Origin: Verrucomicrobiales bacterium
GTDB lineage: Bacteria > Verrucomicrobiota > Verrucomicrobiia > Verrucomicrobiales > DEV007
DNA length: 64,000 nt
Reading direction: 5' to 3'
Assembly: GCA_029212615.1 (NCBI GenBank)
Contig: JARGPJ010000003.1
Span: forward strand, 248,001-312,000
Shown here in pieces: positions 35,317 to 45,326 of the stretch; positions within the stretch are counted from its first letter, which is position 1; each line of letters starts with the position of its first letter. Position numbers and translations under genes: made by a program. Under the pieces are notes generated by a model. It searched no databases. It was not told the DNA's origin and was given only the letters and a program-made list of their open reading frames with translations.

Positions 35317-37413
35317 ATGAAACTTACGCCTCCTTTTCGGTGTCGAAAGGCACTTATTGGTGTCATTCTTTTGCCCTTCCTCGCCGTTGCCTCTTTGACT
35401 AACGCGCAAGACACTGTCACCTGGAATGGCGATGGCAGCGACAGCAACTGGAGCACCGTTACCAACTGGGTTTCAGATGGCCCGCCCGTCGATAACGACA
35501 CCCTTATTTTCGCAGGGAACACACAGGTCACTTCGACTAATGATCTGACAGTGGATACCATCATCAATGGCATTCAGTTCACGAACGATGGCACCGCTTC
35601 TGAATTAGGGGAATTCACCCTCTCGGGAAATCAAATTATTCTCAACGGTCCAATCACCACGACAGCCCCCGCTACGGGAACGCTGACAGACGTCATCGAT
35701 TTTGATATCGAAATGAACAAGGGACTAGCAGTAGTCGCGAATGGAAATGGAACAGATGCGGATCATAACATCATTTTCAACGGCGAAATCAGTGGTGGGG
35801 TCAAACTTTTCACGGCCGGAGATGCGACCATCACTCTCGCAGTGGCCAACTCATTCACGGGCTTACGGCTCGGAGATGGGGGAGCCGCGACCTTCGACGG
35901 AACGACGGGCGTGAAAGCGGGCACGGTCATAGCAGGACACAGCGACGCACTCGGAAACGGCTTAATAAACGCATTTGGGGCACAACTTCAGGCAGGAACC
36001 TCCGGCCTCGTTTTTGCCAATGAAATCGAGGTGGTCGCCGCTGGCCTTAGATTGGGGGGGAGCAACGATTTCGAACTAAGCGGCGAAATCAACTTTGGCG
36101 GAAATAGCACGATCGGAAGCTACTTTGCCGGCACTACTGTTACGATAAGCAATACTATCGATCTGAGCGGGTTCAATATCTCGATTGAAGGAGCAGGCGA
36201 CTTAGACATAACCGGCGAAGTCACCGGCAATGGCAACCTTACCAAAACCGGAACAGGAGAAGTTACTCTTTCGGGAGCAAACGATTTTGTCGGAACGACC
36301 ACTGTGTCCGGCGGAACGCTTATTCTGACGGATGCAGCGATACAGAAAGATAGAACCTACGTAGTCGACTCGGATGGCATTCTGGAGCTGTTTGCAGATG
36401 CCGCGACATCACTTCCCGGAACCATCAATCTCTCCGGAAACGGAACTTTCAGGAAGTCCGGCAGCTTCAATATGGGATTGTCATCTTCGACCTCGACCGT
36501 AGCAATGGGGAGCGGCGCGCTTTTTCACGTCGAAGAAGCAGTTTTAAATTTTGGAAGCAGTACCCCCGGCGATTGGTCCAACAACAAATCAGACCTCCAA
36601 GTCGACAGTGGCGCGACTTTTCGAGGGGGGGGGACCCCCATCGTTGTCGACTCGCTGATCGGGGGGGGCGTGATCGAGGTTGGCGGAGGCATCACGATCG
36701 GTGCGGACGATGGCACCGGTGAAACATTTTCGGGCATCATTCAGGAGGAAACTTTTGCAGGCAGGCTCAACTTGAACGAGTCGATCCGAAACACTCTGAC
36801 TAAAATCGGCGCAGGAACTCAAACCCTGAGCGGGGCCAACACCTACACAGGTGCGACTACTATCTCAGCCGGCACCCTTCTCATTAATGGCGACAGCAGC
36901 GGGGCAACCGGTGATGTCACCGTCGCCTCCGGCGCAACCCTTGGCGGTGTCGGAACGATTGGCGGCGATACTGTTATCTCAGGCACCATCACCGCTGGAA
37001 CTGACGGTACGTTCGGTACGCTTGCCTTTTCCGGGGACCTGACCATGGAATCCGGCTCGACCTGGCTACTCGATCTCGTGAATGACAGCACCAATGCAGA
37101 TCGCGTCGACGTGGGAGGAGCACTCACCTTTAGCGGTTCCCAACTCGAAATCGAACAACTCTCCGGGACCTTCACCGAGGGGTCTAGCTATACGATTGCT
37201 TCCTACGCCAGCTTATCCGGAACTTTCTCCAATGATGTCGGCGGAATCATCACTTCCGGAGGAAGCTCCTGGTCCATCAACTATGCGGACGGCGGCAATT
37301 TCATCACCCTCACCGCTGTCCCCGAGCCAACCACCTTTCTCCTGCTTCTTCCCCTTCTCTTCGCCGGCATCTGGATGAACCACCGTCGAAATCAAGGCTC
37401 AGCGAACGCCTGA
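35317..37413 (+). CDS. PEP-CTERM surface protein with autotransporter-type beta repeats
   Basis: 698 residues. A signal peptide (RKALIGVILLPFLAVASLTN) is followed by beta-helix repeats of the autotransporter-associated type: LTKTGTGEVTLSGANDFVG and KIGAGTQTLSGANTYTGATT with ISAGTLLING. The C-terminus has the sorting signal VPEPTTFLLLLPLLFAGIWM plus a basic HRRNQ tail, so the protein should be handled by an exosortase. The gene contains G7 (36054-36060), G9 (36625-36633) and G8 (36661-36668) tracts, open in this copy. Its last ~180 residues are closely similar to those of the next gene. It is probably a surface or extracellular-matrix protein. Confidence 0.85.
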   Translation: MKLTPPFRCRKALIGVILLPFLAVASLTNAQDTVTWNGDGSDSNWSTVTNWVSDGPPVDNDTLIFAGNTQVTSTNDLTVDTIINGIQFTNDGTASELGEFTLSGNQIILNGPITTTAPATGTLTDVIDFDIEMNKGLAVVANGNGTDADHNIIFNGEISGGVKLFTAGDATITLAVANSFTGLRLGDGGAATFDGTTGVKAGTVIAGHSDALGNGLINAFGAQLQAGTSGLVFANEIEVVAAGLRLGGSNDFELSGEINFGGNSTIGSYFAGTTVTISNTIDLSGFNISIEGAGDLDITGEVTGNGNLTKTGTGEVTLSGANDFVGTTTVSGGTLILTDAAIQKDRTYVVDSDGILELFADAATSLPGTINLSGNGTFRKSGSFNMGLSSSTSTVAMGSGALFHVEEAVLNFGSSTPGDWSNNKSDLQVDSGATFRGGGTPIVVDSLIGGGVIEVGGGITIGADDGTGETFSGIIQEETFAGRLNLNESIRNTLTKIGAGTQTLSGANTYTGATTISAGTLLINGDSSGATGDVTVASGATLGGVGTIGGDTVISGTITAGTDGTFGTLAFSGDLTMESGSTWLLDLVNDSTNADRVDVGGALTFSGSQLEIEQLSGTFTEGSSYTIASYASLSGTFSNDVGGIITSGGSSWSINYADGGNFITLTAVPEPTTFLLLLPLLFAGIWMNHRRNQGSANA
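36625..36668 (+). repeat. Poly-G tracts (G9 and G8) inside the PEP-CTERM gene
   Basis: G9 at 36625-36633 and G8 at 36661-36668, 27 bp apart, both coding for glycine runs (RGGGT and IGGGV). In the paralogous module of the large gene these places read SGRAT and IGEGT, so the tracts are not required by the fold. Tracts of this length are prone to slippage. Confidence 0.85.
36871..37413 (+). repeat. C-terminal cassette shared with the large PEP-CTERM gene, copy 1
   Basis: The last ~180 codons match those of the 2,129-codon gene (43459-44010). Blocks such as FSGDLTME, STWLLDLVNDS, GGALTFSGSQL and INYADGGNFITLTAVPEPTT are nearly the same. The likeness extends into the PEP-CTERM signal, so it reflects duplication or gene conversion. 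Confidence 0.85.
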
Positions 37414-37620
37414 GCCGGAGAAAAGAGAAGCCGGGGACGGCGGCGAATCATCTAAAGTCAGGCCCTTTACGGCGCCTCCCTCATCATTTTCCGGCGTTAC
37501 TTAGATCAAGGGGCAGATAGCTCTCCAATAGCTCCATTTAAAATTAGTTTACAAAACATCGTCATTATTGCATTAAATGTCGTCTCGCTCAGATAAGCGG
37601 GAAGACGTTAATCACTGATA

Positions 37621-40600
37621 ATGCGCGAGTTTCACCTTCAGACCCAACCCTGTTCCACTCTGAGAACCTCGGGGGGAATTCGCCTAATAGCCGCAGTTCT
37701 GGCCTTCTCATCGATCTGTGCCATGGCGCAGAATGAGAGCTGGGACAATGGCGGGACAGACGGCTTGTGGGGCACGGCAACGAACTGGACCAACGACACC
37801 ATCCCCGGAACTGCTCCCGGCGACGTAGCCACTTTCGATTCGGCAAGCACCTTTACGATTATCGATCTGGAGGGGACCCGAACCAGTGGTGGAATCCTCT
37901 TCGATACCGGAGCCGACTCTTTCACCATTGGAACGGCGGGTGACATCCTAATTCTCTCTCAATCAGGCGACGACACCAGTAATGACGCCCGCATCGACAT
38001 TGCAAGCGGTGTCACGACAGATCAAACTATCGCCGCTGACATCGTCCTCGGCGATGGCACCGGAACCACCGGATTTCGAGATCAGATTAACATCAATAAT
38101 CTAAGTGCGAATGCCACTCTTTTTGTCACCGGCGACATTTCAACAGGAACCGGCGGGACCATCACCGGGAACAGTGTGCAACGGCTGATCTGGGGGAACT
38201 TCAGCTCCGGTTCGAGAGAGATCGTCTTTTCCGGTGACTTTAACGAAACTGATACGGCAACTTCGGCGTCCCGTGTCGATATGTTTGTCGGTGGTGCTGA
38301 ACTCACCTGGACCGGCTCAGTCAACACCACTACGAACAACTATCTCACGACGATCATTCGTGACAATGGCACTCTTTCGCTGGAAAACGGATCAAACATC
38401 GGCACGGGTTTCATGGAAATCAGGAGCGGCACCTTAAACGTCAATGCCGATCAGACCTTCGGAAACGGCCTTGCTCTCGGCCATAGCAATCAAGCAAATG
38501 GCGACGCCTCGATTAACATTGGCGGCGCGAATACCATCTTTCTCGACAGCAACTTCACCTACACGGCAGACGACACGGTTGACAACGCTGCCACGATTTC
38601 CGGGGGAACGCTGCATTTCACCAATGATGACCGGACATTTGATATCGGAGACCATGCAGGAATCAGCGGACCGGAAGTGACGATCTCCAGCAATATAGCG
38701 AGCGACACCAGTAACCGTGCCTTAATCAAGAATGGAGCAGGCACGCTTGAGCTGTCAGGAGCAAACAGCCACGGAAACACCACTGTCAACAATGGACTTC
38801 TCATCGCCTCCGGTGGAAGCGCACTCAGCGATACCCACCTCCTGTCCCTGAATCAAAACGGCATCCTCGGGAATTTACAATTAAACGCCAGTGAAACCAT
38901 CGGCTCGCTTGATGGTGATGGAGGAATCAACTTACAAAGCAATACCCTAACAGTCGGTGATGCGGATAACACCACTTACAGCGGTCTTATTTCGGGCACG
39001 GGGGGTGGGCTTACGAAGACGGGAACAGGCACACTAACACTCGCAAATACCGGGGCTCACACCTACACCGGTGATACGGTCATCAATCAAGGTCTTCTCA
39101 ATCTCGAAGGGAGCGTGACCAGTGACATCACCGTCAATACGGGGGGCAATATCGGAGGGGAAGGTTCAACCTCAGGATCACTCACCTTTGGAGCAGGTAC
39201 CTTCACCCTCGAAGCAAACGCGCTCACTTCCGCTGCCCTCGGCACCACCGGGTTGCTTGATGTTTCCTCCCCTACGTCCATCACCGTCAACATCAGCGGA
39301 ACTTCGGCGGGAAATATATCCATTCTCGAATATGGCAGCCGGGCTGGTAGCGGGGTCGCCAATTTCGTACTCGGAAGTAATGAGGCAAGCAGTCGTGGCG
39401 CTCAGTTTATCGACACCTCAACATCAATCGCGCTGGATCTCGGTTATGTCGACAACACCTGGGTCGGCGGCGACGGCAGCAACCCGACCTTCTGGGACGT
39501 CGACACCACTGAAAACTGGACCAACACCGCGGCGAGCAAAAATACGGTCTTTCTCGACAATGACACGGTCACCTTTGACGATACAGCTTCATCCTTCACC
39601 GTGGTGAGACAGAGTGATGTCACGGTTGAAAATATTGTCTTCAATAACAGCGCCAACGACTACGCCCTCGAGGATGCAGGAGGTGGGGAAATTCTCAACG
39701 TAACGGGATCGATCACCGCAAACGGAACAGGTGCGGTAAACATCAATGGAGCGGTGAATGGCACCAGTGGAATTCTGATCGATGGTGCTGGAGACATCAC
39801 TTTTGGAGGTGACGTTTCAGGGAGCGGAGGCCTGATCAAAAATGGAACCGGAACCGCCACCATAGCTGCCGTGTCCAACTATACCGGTCCCGTCTTCGTC
39901 AATGAGGGCACCCTGCTTATCTCAAGTCCCGCTCTCGTTTCCGGCTCCGCTGCCAGCGAAACCACAACCATCGCGAGTGGCGCCACGCTCGAGTTCAATA
40001 CATCAGGAAACCGCAGCATTGATGCTTTTGATCATGGAGGGGACGGAACCTTCCTCAAATCAGGTACCGGCCAGTTCAATCAGGTATCGAGCCAATCAGA
40101 TATCACCTATTCTGCAACCGGCCTCATTCATATCGCTGAAGGCAGATATCAATTCGGAGGTGCCACCCCGGGCAACTGGTCATCCAACTTCGGCAGCATG
40201 CGCATTGATTCAGGAGCGGAATTCTCCGGACGAGCCACTTCTATCTTTTTGGATACACTCATCGGAGAAGGCACTTTCGAGGTGGGAGGCAGAGGCACAA
40301 ACGGTGACTACGGGCTCACCCTTGGCGTATCAGACGGGTCAGGGACCTTCAATGGAATCATTGAGAACTCTTCAGGAGCCAGCGAAACTGAATTTACCAT
40401 CAACAAAATCGGCAGCGGGACGCAGTCATTGAACGGGAACAACACGTACACGGGCGACACCACCATCAGTGCCGGCCAGCTCAACATCGGCGGAACCAAT
40501 GCATCAAGTTTCATCGTAGGCACTGGCAGCGGTACAGGGGCCAACCTCGGTGGAGAAGGAAGCACGAGCGGAAATATCACCTTCAATGAAACGGCTCATA

Positions 40601-43600
40601 CCCTCGATATCGATGCCACCACCGACGCAGCCCTCGGCCTGGGCACCACTGGTACAGGGACCTTGGATGTCAGTTCGTTGGCTGCCGGTGGCTTCACCGT
40701 CAATGTCAGTGGCGGCGCCCTCGGGCCTGTCAATGTCCTCAGCTACGGCAGCGGCACATTTACGGGCGACATCGACCGATTTGTCCTTGGCACCGGTGGC
40801 GGACGGAGCAATGGAGTCTTCGTTGATGACATGGCCGGAAATATCACCATTGACCTCGGCAATGTGGTTAATACATGGAAAGGCAACGACTCGTCGAACC
40901 CTCAGTTCTGGAATGTGGCGGATACTGAGAACTGGGAGAACGCTTCAGACAATGTCTTTCAGCAAGGTGATGGAGTAGTCTTCGATGATACGGCGTCCAG
41001 CTTCAACGTCGTGAGACAGGAAGATATTCTCGTCGACAACATCGTCTTCAACCATAATTCCAATGCCTACACTCTCGGCACCTCCAGTGGAGGAGAACTT
41101 CTCACCGTGATCAATGACATCACCGTCAACGGCACCGGGGAGTCAACGATTAGCGGGCCGGTCACAGCTCTCAATGGAATGACGATCGATGGAGCAGGAG
41201 ATCTCACTTTCGCCGGTGAAATTTCCGGCAGCGGTGGATTCACCAAAAACGGCACCGGGACCACCACTCTCACCGCCGCCTCATCCTACACAGGTACCGT
41301 AAACGTGAATGAAGGTACGCTCATTCTTTCCAATGAAGCACTCATTTCCAACTCTTCAGCTGATCTCGCCACCATTATTGCCAGTGGCGCAACGCTCGAG
41401 TACAACACATCGAACGGAAACAGGACTATTTCTGTTTTTGATCACGGTGGCAATGGAACCTTCAAGAAGACAGGACAGAACGAATTAGTTCAAACTTCCG
41501 GCGGTTCAGAAATCACCTATGGAGCCGACGGTTTAATTCACGTGGCCGAAGGAATCTACCGATTCGGCGGCGCCACACCGGGAGACTGGTCAAGTAACCT
41601 CGGTGATATGCAAATTGACAGTGGTGCCGCCTTTCAAGCTCGCTCAACCTCTATCACAATCGATGCCTTAAACGGAGAAGGCACTTTCGGAGTCGGTGGA
41701 AAAATCGCGAACGGTTTTGGCCTCACCCTCGGTGTCAGTGACGGCAATGGCGTCTTTTCAGGAGCAATCACAGAAACCACTGCTGATGGCGAAGCCTTCT
41801 CTATCGAAAAGGTCGGATCGGGAACCCAAAGCCTGAACGGCGACAATACGTATACCGGAGCGACCCTCATCAGTGGTGGACAACTCAACATTGGAGGAAC
41901 CAATCTTTCCGATATCACGGTGGGAACCGGCCTCGGAAGCGGAGCAAACATCGGCGGCGAAGGCAGTACCTCCGGTAATCTCACTTTCACCGAATCAACA
42001 CACACCCTGGAAATCGATGCCTCGACTACCGAAGCACTCGGCACGACAGGGGCCGGTACAACTGACTGGACCGCCCTGGATCCTGAAGGGCTCACGGTCA
42101 ATATTTCAGGAACAGGCGGCGGCGATATCGTGGTTCTAACCTATGGTAGTGGAGGAATCAATGGGAGCCTCCTCTCTGACCTGAAACTGGGATCCCATAC
42201 CACCGGGGTCCGCTTCACAGGAACTCCCACTTTTGCAGATGATGCGGTGGGCAATATCACTATTAACCTCGGCTATGAAAATGCCTCCTGGATCGGTGGA
42301 TCCGGTAACCCGACTTTCTGGGATGTCGGCACGACCGCAAACTGGGGAACCAGTGACACCTTTTTCCAGACGAGCGACGATGTCTTTTTCGGAGACAGCG
42401 CTTCGAATTTTAATCCGATCCTGCAGAGCGACCTCACTGCCGGCAAAGTTACTTTCGAAGCTGACAGTAATGTCTACAACCTCGACTCCGCCGGCAGTGA
42501 AATACTGACGGTCACCAGCGGTGTCTTTGTAACCGGAGACTCAGACGTCAATATCAGCGCTGTTATTGCCGGTGCTGGAGGCCTGACCCTGGACGGGGCG
42601 GGGACAACGACGCTCTCAGGAAGCAACTCCTATACCGGCGACACTACCATCAACAACGGGCAACTGACCATCGGAGCAAGTGGGGTGATCAGCGACGATT
42701 CCGTGGTCACCCAAACCGGCGGGACCATCAATTTTGCCGGTGGCGTCGTCGAAACCCTGCACAGTGTTCAATCAACAGGAGGAACCTTTCTCCTCGGCAA
42801 CACCGCAGGCGCGGGGGCTGCTGACGTCACCCTCAACAACGACAGCGAGATCAGAACGATCCAGGTCGGAACGAATAGCTTCCTGCGACTCGCTGATGGA
42901 GCAAATTTGACCGTTTCCAGTTCAATCAGTCAACTTGGCGATAACGACAGCCTCACTCTCGATCTCGGTGTTGGCTCTGTCGCAGAAGTTTCCGGTGCCA
43001 TCAATTCCGGCAATGGCGGCGGAGCGCTCGATAAATCCGGAGCAGGTACGCTCAGGCTGACGAGCGATGGGAGTGCCTGGGGCGGCGGAACCCGCATTAC
43101 CGGCGGTATTCTGGAGTTCACCTCTATCTCCAATGTGGGAAGCGCTGACGTGGTAAATGACAGCAGTCTTGGTAACGCTGACACCTTGAACGTGCTCCAG
43201 ATCGGATCTGATTCGACCGCGGCCACGCTCCGCATGATCGGAACCAACGCAAAAAATACCTCTGACCGCCTCGTTCAACTGGGTGATGCCGGTGGCACCA
43301 TCGACGTCGAAGATGCAGGCCAAACGCTCACCCTTAATGGGGCACTCAGCAACGATGTTGCCAATGGAGGCACCTCAGGATCCCTAACGAAAGACGGGCA
43401 CGGCACCCTTGTCCTCGGCGGCACCAACACCTACACCGGCGGCACCGGCGTTTCGACAGGCACTCTCCTCATTGATGGTGACAGCAGCGCCGCAACAGGC
43501 AACGTCTCGGTCGCATCGGGAGCAACCCTCGGGGGTAACAATGGAACGATTGGTGGTAACACCACCGTCTCAGGAACGCTTTCCGCAGGAACCAACGGAA

Positions 43601-44010
43601 CAATCAGTTCGCTCAATTTCTCCGGGGACTTGACCATGGAAACCGGTTCAACCTGGCTGCTTGATCTCGTGAATGACAGCTCCTCTGCCGATCGTATCGA
43701 CGTGGGTGGCGCGCTCACCTTTAGCGGTTCCCAGCTCGATGTTGCTCAACTCTCCGGTACCTTCACCTACGGCTCCACCTATACCATCGCCTCGTACAGC
43801 ACCTTATCCGGCACCTTTTCCAATGACAGCAGCGGGATTATTACCTCGGGAGGAAAGTCCTGGTCCATCAACTACGCCGACGGCGGCAACTTCATCACCC
43901 TCACCGCCGTTCCCGAACCAACCACCTTTCTCCTGCTCCTCCCCCTGCTCTTCGCCGGCATCTGGATGAACCGCCGTCGAAGCCTCAGGCTCCGACTGAA
44001 TCAGCAGTAA
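37621..44010 (+). CDS. Giant PEP-CTERM protein with tandem beta-repeat modules
   Basis: 2,129 residues. An N-terminal signal region (about 17-38, GGIRLIAAVLAFSSICAMAQ) is followed by modules of beta-strand repeats. Each module opens with WxxNxxFWDxxxxENW-like sequence and contains GSGTQSLNGNNTYTGDTTIS-type repeats. Two full modules (about 472 and 471 residues) and a partial third are arranged in tandem from residue 607. The C-terminus carries VPEPTTFLLLLPLLFAGIWM and a NRRRSLRLR tail. It is probably exported, processed by an exosortase and displayed on the surface. Ligands are unknown. The last 26 bp overlap the convergent symporter gene. Confidence 0.85.
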   Translation: MREFHLQTQPCSTLRTSGGIRLIAAVLAFSSICAMAQNESWDNGGTDGLWGTATNWTNDTIPGTAPGDVATFDSASTFTIIDLEGTRTSGGILFDTGADSFTIGTAGDILILSQSGDDTSNDARIDIASGVTTDQTIAADIVLGDGTGTTGFRDQININNLSANATLFVTGDISTGTGGTITGNSVQRLIWGNFSSGSREIVFSGDFNETDTATSASRVDMFVGGAELTWTGSVNTTTNNYLTTIIRDNGTLSLENGSNIGTGFMEIRSGTLNVNADQTFGNGLALGHSNQANGDASINIGGANTIFLDSNFTYTADDTVDNAATISGGTLHFTNDDRTFDIGDHAGISGPEVTISSNIASDTSNRALIKNGAGTLELSGANSHGNTTVNNGLLIASGGSALSDTHLLSLNQNGILGNLQLNASETIGSLDGDGGINLQSNTLTVGDADNTTYSGLISGTGGGLTKTGTGTLTLANTGAHTYTGDTVINQGLLNLEGSVTSDITVNTGGNIGGEGSTSGSLTFGAGTFTLEANALTSAALGTTGLLDVSSPTSITVNISGTSAGNISILEYGSRAGSGVANFVLGSNEASSRGAQFIDTSTSIALDLGYVDNTWVGGDGSNPTFWDVDTTENWTNTAASKNTVFLDNDTVTFDDTASSFTVVRQSDVTVENIVFNNSANDYALEDAGGGEILNVTGSITANGTGAVNINGAVNGTSGILIDGAGDITFGGDVSGSGGLIKNGTGTATIAAVSNYTGPVFVNEGTLLISSPALVSGSAASETTTIASGATLEFNTSGNRSIDAFDHGGDGTFLKSGTGQFNQVSSQSDITYSATGLIHIAEGRYQFGGATPGNWSSNFGSMRIDSGAEFSGRATSIFLDTLIGEGTFEVGGRGTNGDYGLTLGVSDGSGTFNGIIENSSGASETEFTINKIGSGTQSLNGNNTYTGDTTISAGQLNIGGTNASSFIVGTGSGTGANLGGEGSTSGNITFNETAHTLDIDATTDAALGLGTTGTGTLDVSSLAAGGFTVNVSGGALGPVNVLSYGSGTFTGDIDRFVLGTGGGRSNGVFVDDMAGNITIDLGNVVNTWKGNDSSNPQFWNVADTENWENASDNVFQQGDGVVFDDTASSFNVVRQEDILVDNIVFNHNSNAYTLGTSSGGELLTVINDITVNGTGESTISGPVTALNGMTIDGAGDLTFAGEISGSGGFTKNGTGTTTLTAASSYTGTVNVNEGTLILSNEALISNSSADLATIIASGATLEYNTSNGNRTISVFDHGGNGTFKKTGQNELVQTSGGSEITYGADGLIHVAEGIYRFGGATPGDWSSNLGDMQIDSGAAFQARSTSITIDALNGEGTFGVGGKIANGFGLTLGVSDGNGVFSGAITETTADGEAFSIEKVGSGTQSLNGDNTYTGATLISGGQLNIGGTNLSDITVGTGLGSGANIGGEGSTSGNLTFTESTHTLEIDASTTEALGTTGAGTTDWTALDPEGLTVNISGTGGGDIVVLTYGSGGINGSLLSDLKLGSHTTGVRFTGTPTFADDAVGNITINLGYENASWIGGSGNPTFWDVGTTANWGTSDTFFQTSDDVFFGDSASNFNPILQSDLTAGKVTFEADSNVYNLDSAGSEILTVTSGVFVTGDSDVNISAVIAGAGGLTLDGAGTTTLSGSNSYTGDTTINNGQLTIGASGVISDDSVVTQTGGTINFAGGVVETLHSVQSTGGTFLLGNTAGAGAADVTLNNDSEIRTIQVGTNSFLRLADGANLTVSSSISQLGDNDSLTLDLGVGSVAEVSGAINSGNGGGALDKSGAGTLRLTSDGSAWGGGTRITGGILEFTSISNVGSADVVNDSSLGNADTLNVLQIGSDSTAATLRMIGTNAKNTSDRLVQLGDAGGTIDVEDAGQTLTLNGALSNDVANGGTSGSLTKDGHGTLVLGGTNTYTGGTGVSTGTLLIDGDSSAATGNVSVASGATLGGNNGTIGGNTTVSGTLSAGTNGTISSLNFSGDLTMETGSTWLLDLVNDSSSADRIDVGGALTFSGSQLDVAQLSGTFTYGSTYTIASYSTLSGTFSNDSSGIITSGGKSWSINYADGGNFITLTAVPEPTTFLLLLPLLFAGIWMNRRRSLRLRLNQQ
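39439..42666 (+). repeat. Tandem long modules inside the giant gene
   Basis: Module starts align at 39439, 40855 and 42268, giving periods of 1,416 and 1,413 bp; the third copy is cut to about 400 bp. Each begins LG(Y/N)xxxxWxG, then FWDV/FWNV, DDTASSFxVVRQ, DGAGDxTFxG and FGGATPGxWSSN. The copies have diverged at many codons, so the duplication is not recent. Confidence 0.85.
43459..44010 (+). repeat. C-terminal cassette shared with the 698-aa gene, copy 2
   Basis: This is the partner of 36871-37413, with the same order of blocks (TLLIDGDSSAATGNV, FSGDLTMETGSTWLLDLVND, NYADGGNFITLTAVPEPTTF). It forms the end of the giant gene. Confidence 0.85.
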
Positions 44011-45316
44011 GAACGTCTTCCCCTTCCGACTTGGCGACGAGAACGGCTCCACAGGAATCACTGAACACGTTCACCGCCGTCCGCGTCATGTCGAGGGGAC
44101 GATCCACCGCAAGGATCAAACCGATGACCGCTTCCGGGTTTGGAATGCCGACATTGTAAACGATGATCGTGATCGCAACGAGGCTCGCCGAGGGAACCCC
44201 CGCCACGCCGATACTGGTGAGCAAAGCGAGCATGACGACCGTAAACTGAGTCGAAAGGGCCATCTCAAAACCCAGGACCTGAGCGACAAACATGACCGCG
44301 ACACATTCATAGAGCGCGGTGCCATCCATATTCACCGTCGCTCCCAGGGGAAGGACAAAGCTGGTGACCCGCTCAGAGACCCCCGCATTCTGACGAAGTG
44401 CTTTCATCGTCACCGGAAGGGTCGCTGAACTCGAGGCAGTTGAAAAAGCGGTCAGGATTGCGTTCCGCATCGCATAGATATGCCGCCGGGGACTAACTCC
44501 GGCGACAAATTTCAGGACAAGCGGCATGATGACGAATGCATGAGTAAGAAGCGCCGCAACGACAACGAGGAAGTATTTAGCGAGAAGCTTCACGATCTCG
44601 AATCCTGTCTGGGCACTCGTCTCCGCAACGAGAGCAAAGACGCCGAGAGGGGCCAGCCACATCACCCAGTTGGTGATGAGAAGAGTCAATTCGTTCAGCC
44701 CTTCGAAAAAACTGAGAACCGGCCCCCTTCCCCCGGGACTGATGAAAATCAACCCCACCCCGGTGAGGATGCTGACGAAGATGAGGGCCAGCATTTTGTT
44801 GTTGGTTCCGAAGGCGTCGAAGACATTCTGAGGAACCATTCGCAGAAACAAATCAGTGACCGCGTTCATTCCCCCCTCCTGCCCGACGAGCTTTCCTTCG
44901 ACGACGCCGGCATATTTAGCCTCATTCGCCTCAAACTGGCTTCGAATCTCCTCGTTCGGCTGACCGTTTTGAAGTCCCGGCTTGAAGGTATTGACCATGA
45001 AGAGCCCGATGAGAATTGCTACAAAACTCGAGCACGTATAGTAAAGGAGCGTCTTTCCTCCCAGCCTCGCAAAACCGTCTGTCTTCCCGAGACCGGCAAT
45101 CCCCACCACGATAGAGGTGAGAACAAGCGGTACAATCACCATCTTGAGCAGGTTCATGAAAAGCGTTCCGATGTAGTCAAAAACGCCGATGAGCGCACTC
45201 CCTACGGAGTTAAAAACGAGCTCAGGCTCTGTCTCGACGACACAGCTTGCATTGATAATCGCGCCGACAACAAGGGCGGCGATCATGGAAACGAGAATCC
45301 ACTGCCAGGGTTTCAT
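43985..45316 (-). CDS. GltP/DctA-type dicarboxylate/amino acid:cation symporter
   Basis: 443 residues from ATG 45316; an in-frame start at 45340 adds eight residues. The first transmembrane segment (WQWILVSMIAALVVGAII), the FTAFSTASSSATLPVTMKA-like serine-rich loop (TAFSTASSSATLPVTMKALR), and the NMDGTALYECVAVMFVAQV motif identify the family. SIGVAGVPSASLVAITIIVY and LAVDRPLDMTRTAVNVFSDS complete the substrate site. Members take up glutamate, aspartate or C4-dicarboxylates with H+ or Na+. Its 3' end overlaps the convergent giant gene by 26 bp. Confidence 0.93.
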   Translation of the reverse strand: MKPWQWILVSMIAALVVGAIINASCVVETEPELVFNSVGSALIGVFDYIGTLFMNLLKMVIVPLVLTSIVVGIAGLGKTDGFARLGGKTLLYYTCSSFVAILIGLFMVNTFKPGLQNGQPNEEIRSQFEANEAKYAGVVEGKLVGQEGGMNAVTDLFLRMVPQNVFDAFGTNNKMLALIFVSILTGVGLIFISPGGRGPVLSFFEGLNELTLLITNWVMWLAPLGVFALVAETSAQTGFEIVKLLAKYFLVVVAALLTHAFVIMPLVLKFVAGVSPRRHIYAMRNAILTAFSTASSSATLPVTMKALRQNAGVSERVTSFVLPLGATVNMDGTALYECVAVMFVAQVLGFEMALSTQFTVVMLALLTSIGVAGVPSASLVAITIIVYNVGIPNPEAVIGLILAVDRPLDMTRTAVNVFSDSCGAVLVAKSEGEDVLTADSVGA

Positions 45317-45326
45317 GAGTAGGTAG

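Noticed and set aside
42922-43323. A 133-codon minus-strand open frame in the giant gene
   Set aside because: It is a shadow of the repetitive coding strand.
37621-44010. CRISPR array suggested by the repeated look of this region
   Set aside because: The repeats are coding, long and diverged, in one frame; no short repeat-spacer pattern exists in the window.
44480-45322. A 280-codon plus-strand open frame
   Set aside because: It is opposite the symporter gene, with charged, unrelated sequence.
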